Shown: in pieces, positions 40,478 to 51,236 of the stretch
Layout of the letters: each line of letters begins with the position of its first letter
Numbering within the stretch: the first letter of the stretch is position 1
DNA from: Fragilaria crotonensis
Taxonomy: Eukaryota > Bacillariophyta > Fragilariophyceae > Fragilariales > Fragilariaceae
Direction of reading: 5' to 3'
Assembly (NCBI GenBank): GCA_022925895.1
Contig: JAKSYS010000248.1
Coordinates: 1-64,000 of the forward strand
DNA: 64,000 nt
Made by a program: the position numbers and the translations under genes
Notes under the pieces: generated by a model
Told to the model about the DNA's origin: nothing
The model's input: the letters and a program-made list of their open reading frames with translations, nothing else
The model's database searches: none

Positions 40478-41366
40478 TTTAGTAAAGGCGTTTTGCGCAT
40501 AACCGTGTCTCGTCGTCCGATTTCAATCTTTGTAGAGCATGTACTCAGAGTGCAATGTACTTGTAGTAGTTTTCATATAGAGGATTCGAATCCACAACTG
40601 TGTTTCGATGAAAGAACTAATTACTCCGATCTCCGATAATACTCAATACTATGATAGAGTACATGTACTCGAATCTTGCCGTATAGTCCTCCAGTACTTG
40701 ACAGCAACACTATTGTTCCAAATGTCCCCGCACGATGGGGTCATTGGTCGTCGCCGCGACATGAAACGTTGGAAGGCTTTTAACTCCTGATGGGACTTAA
40801 TTGAGACGTTCAATTGCCGCTGGAGCAGTCAAGCACTTCCAGTATGTGAGATAAGAAACGAAATACCACGTGCTTACGACATTTCGAACCAGTCACGTCT
40901 AACGAAACACGACATGGGTCGTAGTCTGACGTACTTTCAGTTTAGAATAGTCCTTCGTTAGAAATTATTATGAAAGACCACGGTGAATGGACATTTCGAA
41001 TCGTTTGACTTCAAGAGGAACACGTCACTGTTTTGACGTACTTTACGTTTTAAATAGTCCTTGGAGACAAATATGAAATGGATCATTACGTCGATTTGGA
41101 CATTTCAAATCAATCACGTTTGATAGATATGTCAGTGTTGGGAGTCTGACGTTGAACTTTATTACTCAAGTTGAATAAATGTAGATTTAACACCACTACC
41201 CTGGGACATTTATGATGAGTCACTTGACAAGAAACATGCTACCGTGTCGTGAATGACTTGTCAGCAAATCCGTGCAATTGCAGATTTCCCACAAAAAACA
41301 TCACAACCACAACGTCCCTGAAACATCTTGAATCTTGACAACAGTCGAACAAAACACACAACCACC
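40478..41366. other. Intergenic region with diverged tandem repeats
   Basis: No supported gene. It holds the missing-exon zone of the Fis1 fragment, GTAC words at about 40540-40690, a set of roughly 110-bp repeats (40878-41210) and the promoter of the RING-TPR gene. Confidence 0.4.
40878..41210. repeat. About 110-bp diverged tandem repeat, three units
   Basis: The word gacattt[ct][ga]aa recurs at 40878, 40990 and 41099 (spacing 112 and 109). Following words recur in order in the units: tcacgt[ct]t, tgacgtactttcag or tgacgtactttacg, and tagtcctt. The units are strongly diverged, so the array is old. It lies 150-490 bp upstream of the RING-TPR start codon. Confidence 0.7.
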
Positions 41367-43550
41367 ATGGGTCTTGATCTCGTTCATGTGCTATCGTCTA
41401 CGCGACATTATTGTGAATTTCAGTGTACCATGTGCAAGAGATTAACGTCTCTTGATTCCTTCATTGTTTCGACATGTTCTCATGTCATTTGCAACGCGTG
41501 TCTACGACGTGGCAGTGGTACCAGCACCACCACCAATGCTGCTTCATGTCCCTCGTGTCGAAATTCTTCCAAAGAAGTGACGAAATTGGCAGAAGGCCAA
41601 CCGCTGGCTCATCGTGTGTTGGGACGAGTCAAAGTTGCCTGTCCCATTGGCAAGAGACACAACTGTACTTGGGTTGGAGATTACAAGGACTTGCCATCGC
41701 ATATCAACTCTCACCAAAAACGTAATAACATGAGGCGCGCACAAAAGAAGGGAAATGAAATGACACAGCGTGCGACAAGCACAGCAGTGGATGACATTCC
41801 GACAATGGCAAAAGACATCAACAACAACAACAACATCGAAGGATCCACCACCGTACAAGTAAGGACTACCAGTAGGCGGCGCAGCATCACTCAGCAGGAT
41901 CAGGAGGAGCTTGGCATTCGTGAACACAACGGCATGCACGACAAATTAAAGATGACAGCTGAGAAAGTTGAGGATTACGAAAACGACGCGTCAGACCAAG
42001 AAGGTTCAAAGTTTCCACGAGGCCGATGGGGCATGGATCTAATCTCAAAGATCGCACTGAATACCTCGGATCATACCGCCAAGCGTCCAAAGAGCGCCAT
42101 GAGAAGAAAGATGGAGCATGACAATGAAGATGGGTTGGGAACATCAGACGTTCGTAGAGTTGAACAAGCGGCAAAGTCAGTGTCTGAAAGCCTTAATGCC
42201 AGCGGCTCCAGACTGACATTGATATCCCGACTTCCTGCCAGACGAAGTTCGCTGAACCTCGGAAAGTCAACTGCTACTCAAAAGGAAAGCACTGCTACGG
42301 AGGGCATACCAGTGATTCGCAAACAATCGTTCTTGAGAAGGTCGCTCAACCTCGAAAACGTACCAACTACTACACAACGGGATGGTGCCAGTGGTCCTGC
42401 TACGGCGGCAGCAGCACGCGCATCGCCTCACCAAAGTGCCGGGTACAGGGCCTTTCAAGCTGGAAAATTTCAAATGGCTGTGGATGCCTTCACAGACGGT
42501 ATTCAGGCGGTCATGATGCCCAATACTAATGTACCGTGCACGCAAGCGGAAGAACAGTTGGCATCCTTGCTCTATTCGCAACGTGCTCATGCTCATCATC
42601 GTCTTGGTCAATTCCGTGACTGTATCACTGATTGTGACGATGCCTTGAAACTTGACGCTACGAATGAGCTTGCGTATGTGCGGAAATCCAAGGCTCTCGT
42701 GGAACTTCGACAGTTCGACATGGCACACAACTGCCTATCAGCCGGGTTTGGACGGATTCCAACGTCGCTGGTTTTGGAGGGTGCCATGAAGGATTCGTAT
42801 AAGCTTGCAAAAACAATGCAGCATGTTGACCAGTATTTCAACAAGGAACAATACCAGAAGGTGCTAGACGCCACTGACAATTTGGGCGCCTTCAAGTTGA
42901 ATCGCTATGTTCTCGTGGCAAGAGCCAAGGCGTATCTCTTGCTAAATCTTCCAGATAAGGCAATCGAGGCGGCAAATCGAGTGTTCGGTTCCGACAATCA
43001 GAGCGTGGATGCATTGGAAATCCGAGCCAAGGCTCGGTATATGAATGGCCTTCTCGAAGATGCTCTCATGGATTGTCAAACTGCTCTTTCGATTCATTCA
43101 ACCCCGCGGGAAAGCATCAACGAGACATACCAAACGGTTCGACTCGTCGAACAGGTGTATTCGGAAGCCAAGCAAGCCATGCGTGCCGGATCATTCCGGC
43201 AGGCAGTTGCTGCGTTTGGAAAGGCAATTCAGGCATCTCAGCCACTACCAAAGTCGACGGTACTGTTTCGAACACTTCATGCAGGACGGGCAGAAGCTCA
43301 TCTGCACACCAAGAACTACATCCAAGCCTTGGCGAATGCAAATACTGCTCTAGAGTCACATCCGCAGTATATCAGAGCATGGGAAACAAAAATAAAAGCA
43401 ATGGAAGCCCTGAATCGAACGAAACAGCTGCGGAATGAGTTGTCAGGTATTGTTGCCCCGGGTGGTTGGGGCTTTCGGAATGCGACTTTGACCGAAGCAT
43501 ATCGCCGATGCAATATGAGTATCGATGGACCTGCCGGCGACAGCTCATGA
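41367..43550 (+). CDS. RING-finger protein with TRAF-like zinc segment and C-terminal TPR repeats (putative E3 ubiquitin ligase)
   Basis: Predicted 727-residue single-exon protein; ATG 41367 lies in the strong context ACCACCATGG. Near the N-terminus is a RING finger: CTMCKRL...VSTCSHVICNACLRR...CPSCRN (about residues 20-70), followed by a TRAF-like Cys/His segment ACPIGKRHNCTWVGDYKDLPSHINSH. A long, charged, probably disordered linker (about 115-365) carries several basic Ser/Arg patches (RRKMEHD, RRSLNLEN). The C-terminal half is a helical TPR array, for example SAGYRAFQAGKFQMAVDAFTDGI...YSQRAHAHHRLGQFRDCITDCDDALKLD and KAYLLLNLPDKAIEAANRVF. RING plus TPR suggests an E3 ligase that selects clients or chaperones through the TPR region. 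Substrates unknown. Confidence 0.82.
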   Translation: MGLDLVHVLSSTRHYCEFQCTMCKRLTSLDSFIVSTCSHVICNACLRRGSGTSTTTNAASCPSCRNSSKEVTKLAEGQPLAHRVLGRVKVACPIGKRHNCTWVGDYKDLPSHINSHQKRNNMRRAQKKGNEMTQRATSTAVDDIPTMAKDINNNNNIEGSTTVQVRTTSRRRSITQQDQEELGIREHNGMHDKLKMTAEKVEDYENDASDQEGSKFPRGRWGMDLISKIALNTSDHTAKRPKSAMRRKMEHDNEDGLGTSDVRRVEQAAKSVSESLNASGSRLTLISRLPARRSSLNLGKSTATQKESTATEGIPVIRKQSFLRRSLNLENVPTTTQRDGASGPATAAAARASPHQSAGYRAFQAGKFQMAVDAFTDGIQAVMMPNTNVPCTQAEEQLASLLYSQRAHAHHRLGQFRDCITDCDDALKLDATNELAYVRKSKALVELRQFDMAHNCLSAGFGRIPTSLVLEGAMKDSYKLAKTMQHVDQYFNKEQYQKVLDATDNLGAFKLNRYVLVARAKAYLLLNLPDKAIEAANRVFGSDNQSVDALEIRAKARYMNGLLEDALMDCQTALSIHSTPRESINETYQTVRLVEQVYSEAKQAMRAGSFRQAVAAFGKAIQASQPLPKSTVLFRTLHAGRAEAHLHTKNYIQALANANTALESHPQYIRAWETKIKAMEALNRTKQLRNELSGIVAPGGWGFRNATLTEAYRRCNMSIDGPAGDSS

Positions 43551-44710
43551 CCGAAGCAAAGGTATGCATAGAGGGCGGATACTGTAGAGCGAAGGCGAAT
43601 GCCGCTCCGGGGACTGATTGCCTGAGGGGAGGGGGGGATAGAGTTATTAGCAGGTTATTGCATTATGCGTTCAGGCTCCTACATTCGCCAGTAGCATTTT
43701 AAGCCGATAGCATATGATAGGGGTCGCTGGGGTTGGCCACTATAGTGTCCTTGAACAAGTTCCCAAAAGGTTAACCTATTTTATTCGACTTTCATTTTTA
43801 AGAGAACCCCAGTGGTATAGACACTGAGACGGTGCGTCAAATAATGTCGAAGGCACATTTTTCATCCAGACAGCGAGAGTACATTCAGTGCCACAGAATG
43901 CCAGCGACGAGATATCACTTCTCAGGAGTTGCACAGCAAGGTGTTAGACTATGTTCGGCGTCACCAACCTATTGGAACACTAGAGCTCTCGTGTCTGTGG
44001 CTAAACCAGAGAACCATGAATAAATTGTGACGTATAAAATTCATGGGTTAAAGGTTACTCAGAACTCCAGTACTGGAGTACCAAATACCCAGTACTACAG
44101 TACAGTACAGTACAGTACAGTACAGATGTCTGTGAAGGGTTATGGCGTGAGGCATCTTGGTGATGGCTGCAATGGCTATATATACTGCGTACAGGGGATA
44201 GTGGATAGTGAATAATGCTGCTGCACAACATCAGTACATTAGTACCAGTAAGCTTAAAAAAAAGAATTCTATGGAGGGAAATTGTTGTTGCTGGATTGTA
44301 TGATAGTATACCGTATATCTAATGTTCTGTAAATGATACACATGGCAAGAGTCATCGAATCCCGGATGTCTTTCAATGCTGATCTTCGGTTGAATTGTGC
44401 GTTGAGCTGTGGTGTGGCACTGGAGTATTCGGAATATACGACCGGTTGAGTATGTTGCGGGCCTGTTTCAAGAAGAAATCACGATGGCGGCAGGTCAGAT
44501 CGATGGAACGCTTATGAATGTATAAATGTATGAATAGATACACATGATCGGTATGGAACAACATATCAGAATCGTCGACAAATTTGTTACGGGCACGTAT
44601 TCAGATGTTTCACATAAACACCTTTGTCGCTCCTCTTGCATATACCTGTTTCCTGTCTACTGTTTCTAACCCAGAGGTGCTTCTTTCGCATTCGACACAA
44701 CTACGATACA
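43551..44710. other. Intergenic, no supported gene; contains a GTACA microsatellite
   Basis: About 1.16 kb without a convincing frame. A perfect (ACAGT)n run of about six units lies at 44096-44125, within a wider GTAC-rich stretch (44060-44130). The last 200 bp presumably carry the promoter of the ankyrin gene. Confidence 0.5.
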
Positions 44711-45757
44711 ATGAACGATGAGGAGACCTGCATGGGGTTGCTAGAAGCATGCGCGACCAATCAGACGAACTTGGTCGCACAGTACTTGAGAAAGGGTGCT
44801 GATCCGAATTATCAGCATCCGGACTGCAGCACCAGTCCCTTCTTTGTTGCAATACGTGCGGGTCACTGGCATTGTGCTCAACTCTTGATGGCTGCAGGTG
44901 CCTCGACGACCGAAATCGAAACATGCACAGGCCTCACGCCGCTCCAATTGGCACTTCAACGACGTGACCATGCCATTGTAGATCGCCTGTTGAGTCGAGT
45001 ATCGCCCCAGGAACGAAAGAAAGATGGTCTCAAGACAATCCTAGTAGCCGGATGGATGGGACACAAGGTGCTCCAGTCCTTGGCCGCGACTGGTCACTTT
45101 GTAATAGTGGATGATGAACAGATCGAACCGTCAATGATTCAAGAAATTCAGGTCGCAACGGGGAATGCGAAAATCCAGCTGTCCAACATGATGAGCAAGG
45201 AATTAGTGAATGTGACCGACTTGATACTTCGCGAAGTGGAGGTGGGTAGTCTGCTAGAATATCTTGCGGGGTACTATCCATCCATGCCAGATGTGGAACG
45301 GATCATTGTAATTACGTCTCAATCTACACCTTCCGCTCAACTGTCATGGCTGTTGCTGCACAACAATAAGGCGACAGCACTCGTTGTACCAAGTTGGTGG
45401 GACACACTGCTTGACATGAATTGGTTGACCAAATGGCAAGCAACAATCTTGGCGATGCTCACCACGAAAGAGCTCCTGCCGGGGACACTCTACAATTATC
45501 GACGCCAAACTGTTGCCACTGTTGTTCTTGTGTCTCCTGCAGCGACAACGGCACGCGAAAACCAATATATTTTGGAAACTGAATTGTGGAAAGCAAAGTA
45601 CAAAAGTCTCATGGCAATGACTGCAAAGATCCCAGACAAATCATTGAATCGACAGTTTCAACCAAGAATACAGTCATTTTCAAAGTCGGGACGACCGCAA
45701 GTCAAGAAACAAAAGAGAGGTACCATCGTGCCTTGGTTCGCCGCATGTCATGCCTAA
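44711..45757 (+). CDS. Ankyrin-repeat protein, function unknown
   Basis: Predicted 348 residues from ATG 44711 (the open frame upstream starts at a non-ATG codon). Residues 5-110 contain three ankyrin repeats: GLLEACATNQTNLVAQYLRKGADPNYQ, TSPFFVAIRAGHWHCAQLLMAAGASTTE and GLTPLQLALQRRDHAIVDRLL. The rest (110-348) is an unrecognised alpha/beta-looking region (ILVAGWMGHKVLQSLAATGHFVIVDDEQI, PDVERIIVITSQS, ATALVVPSWWDTLLDMNW) ending in a Lys/Arg-rich tail (GRPQVKKQKRGTIVPW). The second half might be a nucleotide- or SAM-binding fold, but no motif settles this. A decayed copy of its 3' third lies about 2.9 kb downstream. Confidence 0.72.
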   Translation: MNDEETCMGLLEACATNQTNLVAQYLRKGADPNYQHPDCSTSPFFVAIRAGHWHCAQLLMAAGASTTEIETCTGLTPLQLALQRRDHAIVDRLLSRVSPQERKKDGLKTILVAGWMGHKVLQSLAATGHFVIVDDEQIEPSMIQEIQVATGNAKIQLSNMMSKELVNVTDLILREVEVGSLLEYLAGYYPSMPDVERIIVITSQSTPSAQLSWLLLHNNKATALVVPSWWDTLLDMNWLTKWQATILAMLTTKELLPGTLYNYRRQTVATVVLVSPAATTARENQYILETELWKAKYKSLMAMTAKIPDKSLNRQFQPRIQSFSKSGRPQVKKQKRGTIVPWFAACHA

Positions 45758-46866
45758 AAATCCATAAAGGGAGCACAAACTACTACTACAAGGGAATTTC
45801 ATAGGTACATTAACGCATATGTAATATTTCGTGTAAATTAACACTGTCTTCCAACGTGCAAACGTTGTGAGTTGGTCATGGTTCGGCGTCCATTGAGTAT
45901 CATCATGCAGACGAGACAGGACAATTGCATGTTTGACATTCTCAATTCGCGAACGTTACCTTGTCCGAATAGGCACCAGGCTACTCTCCTTGGTAGTTGG
46001 CGGATCCCTTGAGCGTTCCTGCCATGGAATCGCGGGATTCCAAAGAACGTGTCGAGATACAGATGCTCCGCCTCGATCTGTCAAACACGCTTCATGATTC
46101 CATGAAAATGCTCAAAAGTTAGAGCTTGGCGAGGAGGCATGGCAGTTGGAGGTCATGACTGCCACAAATATGTGTAGCCAAACACCAAATGGAGAGGAGA
46201 TGCCATGAAAGAGAATTCATCGTTAACCAGAAAACAGTTACAGTTGAAGGGCCAACATGAGCTAGCTTTTTTATGCGATGAGATCGAGATTCATACGACA
46301 GTAAGCGCTGCAGACGAAGGTGTTGTTCATGTTTCATGTTATACAGTAGATACTACCGTAGTATGCAATATGCAGTATGCAGTAGTATGCTTAGCTAATA
46401 CTGGAGTAGCTATTCAATACACGCGTAGATGTGACAAACAGACGTGTATACAGTATATATGGATTTGTGGATGTGTGGATGAATTGAAATTTCAAAACGT
46501 ACGAGTCCGAACGGTACAAGTATGACAGTATGACACATGTACACATGTATGTACGAAGGTTTAGAGTGGGTGTAAACCAAGTACCAGAGGGAATACAGCT
46601 CTCGTCTGTGATGCGCCCGCGTGAAAGGTTGTAATTGTACGTCATATGATATATGAGTTGTTCACAATTGATTGTGATGTACATCCATATCTACTGGTAC
46701 AGTACAAGTAGATGAGAATTCCTTGGTTCTTTCTCCTCCAAAACTTACATTGTTGCTTCCAACGTTTGTATTACCCTCATGGTGTAGACTGAAGACTTGT
46801 TGATCAGCCCACCATCCACCACCTTCACAAACTACTAATAGCCTTAAACAGTGTCGTTTGTGTACC
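45758..46866. other. Intergenic, no supported gene
   Basis: About 1.1 kb. Short frames on both strands show no motif. Repeated GTAC/CAGTAG words occur at about 46330-46400. It ends in the promoter of the metallophosphoesterase gene. Confidence 0.4.
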
Positions 46867-48138
46867 ATGCTGGACCAAAGGCTGTGGTGGATCATTGTGG
46901 CTGTGATGATACTTGTTCCTCGACCAAGTGCTTCCTTTCATCTGTTGCCGAGCCGAAACGTTCACAAGTCGAAAAGTGGTACCCATACTTCCGGAAGAAC
47001 TGGTACTTACACTTGCTTGAGAGCTATTCAACACAATGTTCTGAACGATATTGATCGCATCTTCTGCATTTCCGATTTGCACATGGATCATGCCGACAAT
47101 CGACAATGGCTGGAAGAAAACTGTAAATCAAAATCATCACTGCTTCAACACGGTGATTTGCTACTCCTGGCCGGCGATGTGTCGCACCGATACCAACGAT
47201 TGCAAGAAACATTTGATATTGTGCACGAAACTGGATGTCGAATCCTATTTTGTCCTGGAAATCATGAGGCATGGTTGTGCGATGACGACAATGATGATAA
47301 TGACGATGATGACGATGCTACGGACGAAAAAGCTTCTAGTTACGAGAAATTGAAACGTGTCGAGCAGTTGTGCCGTGATGCAGGTGTATTGGTGGATCCC
47401 ACACGGATAGACAATTGTTCACATCCCGTCTGGATCGTTCCGCTTCAGTCATGGTACGATGCCTCACTCTCCATACCGGAATGTGAGGACCTGTGTACTG
47501 ACTTTGGAGGTTGGCCTTGGACGGACTTTCGTTCGTGCCAATGGAACCACCACCCTCCTGATGGGACACAGGGCAAAATTCCAGCTGGACTCGCGCAATA
47601 CTTTCTTGATCAGAATCTAGAAACCATTGACTACATCCGACAAGAATCTGGACAAGAGGCCATCATCACCATGTCACATTTCTTGCCCAACCTACAGTGT
47701 TTACCAGATTGGAAGGACGTGCACAGTACTCAGTTTCAAAGAGACGAATGGCTCAATCACGGTGCACCCGGAACATCTGCCAAGTTTGCCAAGGTGGCTG
47801 GATCGAGTGGATTGGAAAAACAGATTCGTGCCATCCAGTCGGACCTGCATGTCTTTGGACACTCACACCGACCCAAGGATTTTCAGTACCATGGAATTCG
47901 TTATGTGCACAACCCATTGGGCAATCCTCGGGAACGACTCTTATACATGGTATCACCTGATGTGCAGTTTCAACTACTATGGGATACACGGAATTCAGGA
48001 CAAATTTCAGGCAAACAAGTCATTCGACTGTGGGAGGAAGAAGGAGGAGGAATGGCGGGATTGGAACAACGCATGGAACTTCATGGTCGGAAAAGTAAAG
48101 CTGCTCGCGATTCCAATAATAATCATCGTATCATGTAA
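46867..48138 (+). CDS. Calcineurin-like metallophosphoesterase with N-terminal signal sequence
   Basis: Predicted 423 residues from ATG 46867. Residues 1-25 are a hydrophobic signal (RLWWIIVAVMILVPRPSAS) followed by Phe; the SAS-F junction resembles the diatom plastid motif, so plastid or secretory location is possible. The five metal-binding blocks of the family are present in order: DLHMD (FCISDLHMDH), GDVS (LLLAGDVSHR), GNHE (FCPGNHEAW), a lone His (ITMSHFLP) and GHSH (HVFGHSHRP). An acidic insertion (DDDNDDNDDDDD) follows GNHE. The enzyme should coordinate two metals and cleave phosphomonoesters or diesters; the substrate is unknown. The C-terminus is Lys/Asn-rich. Single exon. Confidence 0.85.
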   Translation: MLDQRLWWIIVAVMILVPRPSASFHLLPSRNVHKSKSGTHTSGRTGTYTCLRAIQHNVLNDIDRIFCISDLHMDHADNRQWLEENCKSKSSLLQHGDLLLLAGDVSHRYQRLQETFDIVHETGCRILFCPGNHEAWLCDDDNDDNDDDDDATDEKASSYEKLKRVEQLCRDAGVLVDPTRIDNCSHPVWIVPLQSWYDASLSIPECEDLCTDFGGWPWTDFRSCQWNHHPPDGTQGKIPAGLAQYFLDQNLETIDYIRQESGQEAIITMSHFLPNLQCLPDWKDVHSTQFQRDEWLNHGAPGTSAKFAKVAGSSGLEKQIRAIQSDLHVFGHSHRPKDFQYHGIRYVHNPLGNPRERLLYMVSPDVQFQLLWDTRNSGQISGKQVIRLWEEEGGGMAGLEQRMELHGRKSKAARDSNNNHRIM

Positions 48139-48204
48139 GGGGACGCACCAAACAAGAAGTCAGTCCTGCGATTGGAAAGACGGCCTGTATGGGGTTGCGC
48201 TGGA

Positions 48205-48612
48205 AGCACGTCATGGCTGTTGCTGAACAACAACAAGGTGACAGCACTCGTGGTACTAAGTTGATTGGACGCACTGCTGGACTTGAAGTGGTTGACAAAA
48301 TGACAATTTTGTGGATGCTGACCACTGACCACTTTTGGAAACTGAAATGCGGATAGGCAAATACACATTCTCATGGCATTTGCCATTGACAGCAACGTTC
48401 CCCGACAAATCATTCGACTTTCACAACAATCGACATTTCCCATCAGGAATGCCACCGAAGTCAGGACAACCACAAGGATATTAGCATAAGAAAGGCGACA
48501 TCGTGCCTTAGTGCTCCGTATGCAATGCCTACGTTCCTTATTGGGCTCACAAAGCTTCCACAAAGGAATCTGTAGGTACACGAAAGCATACGTACTATTT
48601 CGTTAATTAAAA
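48205..48612 (+). pseudogene. Decayed partial copy of the ankyrin-gene 3' end
   Basis: Sequence from 48205 aligns with 45340-45835 of the ankyrin gene: shared words include catggctgttgctg, gacagcactcgt, ttttggaaactgaa, gacaaatcattg/cg and catcgtgcctt, and the match continues into the parent 3' UTR (ggtacattaacgcat versus ggtacacgaaagcat). Internal deletions and stops abolish coding. It begins about 65 bp after the stop of the metallophosphoesterase gene. Confidence 0.82.
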
Positions 48613-48702
48613 CGTACTATGTTGGTTTGATTGCTTGCCAACCACATCATCGAATTAGATTTTTGGGGAGGTGCTTCATAGACGAAGCGACGCCTTGCTT
48701 CA

Positions 48703-51236
48703 CTAAGGATAGCATGCATTGCAACAATCGCATTCCACTGTACCGCCTTCGTTGATGTTGCAATCGGCACCAATAAAGCCCAATTGCAAATTCTCATTGG
48801 CATCACAAATGGCAGATGGCATGCTTCCCGTAAATTTGTTACGGTACAATTTAAGCATTTGCAAACTTTGAATGGTCCCAAGTTGATAGGGGATTAGACC
48901 AGTCATGAGATTGTCTTGAGCCTCAATCTTTTGCAATTTGTAACAACTTCCCAGTTCCGATGGTAAAGGACCTGACAATTTGTTGTTATAGACCTGAAAT
49001 TCCATCAAATTCTTCATGTTACCAAATTCAGTGGGGATGGGTCCGCTCAACTCATTGTTGAATACATAAAATGTTTCAATGTCAGCCAAGGCTCCATAGG
49101 AGGTTGGGATCGTTCCTTGGATCTTGTTGTTGTCGGCATAAAAGACCTCTGCAAGGAGTCGAGAGCACAACGACGAAAAATGTTAGAAAACTATAGGCAA
49201 ACATGGTGCGACCCGTAAAGTAGTAGTAACGATGAGCAAACAATACACAATAACAACAACTTACTCAAATCGCGCAAGGTAGAAATCGAATCTGGTAGGA
49301 CTCCCGTAATTTCATTCTTGTACACTTGGATTTCTTGAAGACGCTTCATGAGATCCCATGTTGCCGGAATGGATCCTCCCAATTTGTTGTCATCCAGATA
49401 CAACAACTCCAAATGTGACAAATCATGAAGCTCAACTGGAATCGTTCCGGTAAGAGCATTCTTTCGCAATCGCAAATCGACAAGTTCGGTCAGAGTGTTG
49501 AGGTTGGGTGAGATGCTGCCAGTAAGCTGATTATCATCCAGGTAGAGAATGAGAAGCTTGGTGCAGTACCAAATATCTGGGATCTTGCCAGTAAGTAGGT
49601 TTTCATCAAGACCAAGAGCGCGAAGTTCCGTGAGTTGACCAAGCTGACTGGGGATCGAACCGGTGAACTTGTTGCTACCAAGGAACATGTCACGAAGAGT
49701 CCTGATCTTTCCCAACTCGGTATGAATAGTTCCAGTTAACATGTTGTCTTGCAAATAAAGTTCACCTAATAGATGGATGCAGGAAAAAGGAAGGATGGTT
49801 AGCTCGAGTCATTGTTGCGAATCCAATACAATGGAAACGCCTCCATATACCCATCATTGACACTTACGAATTTCTTTCAACGTGGCAATGGACTTGGGGA
49901 TTGTTCCTTGCAGACTGTTATCACCCAAATCCAGCGAAATGAGATTTTCGAGAGCACTAATTTCCGAGGGAATGACACCACGGATGTTGTTGTTGGTCAA
50001 GTTGAACCGCAACACATCTGAATTTTCATTGTACTGCAATTCCTGAACTCCCTCCTTGAGATGTGGAGTACACGTAATACCAAACCACATGCAAATACCC
50101 TTATCGGACATCCAGTAGTCACCATACGTCCACCCCCCGGCACTCCCAGCATCAGTCGTTTGAGAGTCAACAATTTCAGCAAAGACATAGGTGGAAAAGT
50201 AAAAGGTGGCGAGCGCGTAGCGCTGCAACAGGGCATCATCATCGTCACGGAGTTTCGCTGGATCTTCATCGGTAAGCCATCGGAGGGCATAATTCTGAGC
50301 CGTCCCGGCCAAATCGAGCGCATCTGCCGATGTGAATTGAGATTCAAGAATAATGCCGCGAATGGTATCGTAACGGACAGTATCGACAACCTGTGGAAGA
50401 TCGGCGGACGCGGCACTGCTGCTGTTGGCGCGACTGGCAATGGCGACAATGGCAAAGATGACCAGTCCAATGCCAGTCAGGACGCAGATGATCATGGCAC
50501 ATAATTTAGGATTCATGCCAGCCCACCATGCGGCAATGTATTCACAAAGAATACCAAAGGCACCCACCATGGTATGGAACGCGAGCAGACAGCATTCACT
50601 AATGGCCGCCAGAAATCCACCACTGCCATCATGATCACCACTGACTGAAGTCCGACGTACGGTACTTCTCTTGGAATCAATGTATTCATCCGCTTCTCGA
50701 GCATGAGCGTCACTGACAAAGGCGTTGGTACCACGGCCACGTCGTGGAGCGATATTGACAACATCATCATCGTCGTCGTCATCGTAACGATTACCACGTC
50801 TCGAAAAGGTTCCCATGATGGTATTGGCCATGCGAGATCCGAATCCAAAGGCAGATGATGATTGTTGTTGTTGTGGTCCAGTAGTGACAGTGGCATGACC
50901 ATTGGATGTCTTCATGAGACCAACAATTTGGTGGTCCGAGGAATACATATCATAGGCTGAAACAGATGTCATGGAGTGAGACATTGCCGATGTGACATGA
51001 GGAACGACAACGTCATCTTCATCCCATAGAAAGCGACGAGCTGATTCAATGGCTCCTTCAGGAGCTTGATGACTGGATGAGGATCGAGAACTGACCGATG
51101 CGACGTCTGGAGAATTCACAGACACTGTATCGAATGGCTGACCAGCTGCAGCAGCCTCCATCAAATCCAACTGCTTCTGACGAGCGAGCTTTCGCTCATA
51201 CTGCGACTGAGTGCGATCCAAAGTACTGGAATGCAT
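48703..51236 (-). CDS. Leucine-rich-repeat receptor-like membrane protein (diatom type)
   Basis: Three exons, 51236-49868, 49765-49265 and 49148-48703, with introns of 102 and 116 nt (donors GTAAGT; acceptors ATTAG and TGCAG). The joins are in phase: KEI-R-ELYLQDN and RDL-K-VFYADNN. Product 771 residues. The N-terminal 240 residues are Ser/Gln/Asp-rich and cytoplasmic, followed by one membrane span (LCAMIICVLTGIGLVIFAIVAIA, about 245-268). The ectodomain has a cap with CMWFGITC and about ten plant-type LRRs (L..L.L..N.L.G.IP) from 420 to 725, closing with a Cys cluster (CDCCNACYP). There is no kinase domain. This N-in topology without a kinase is common in diatom LRR proteins, thought to act in adhesion or ligand sensing at the cell surface. 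The ligand is unknown. Confidence 0.9.
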
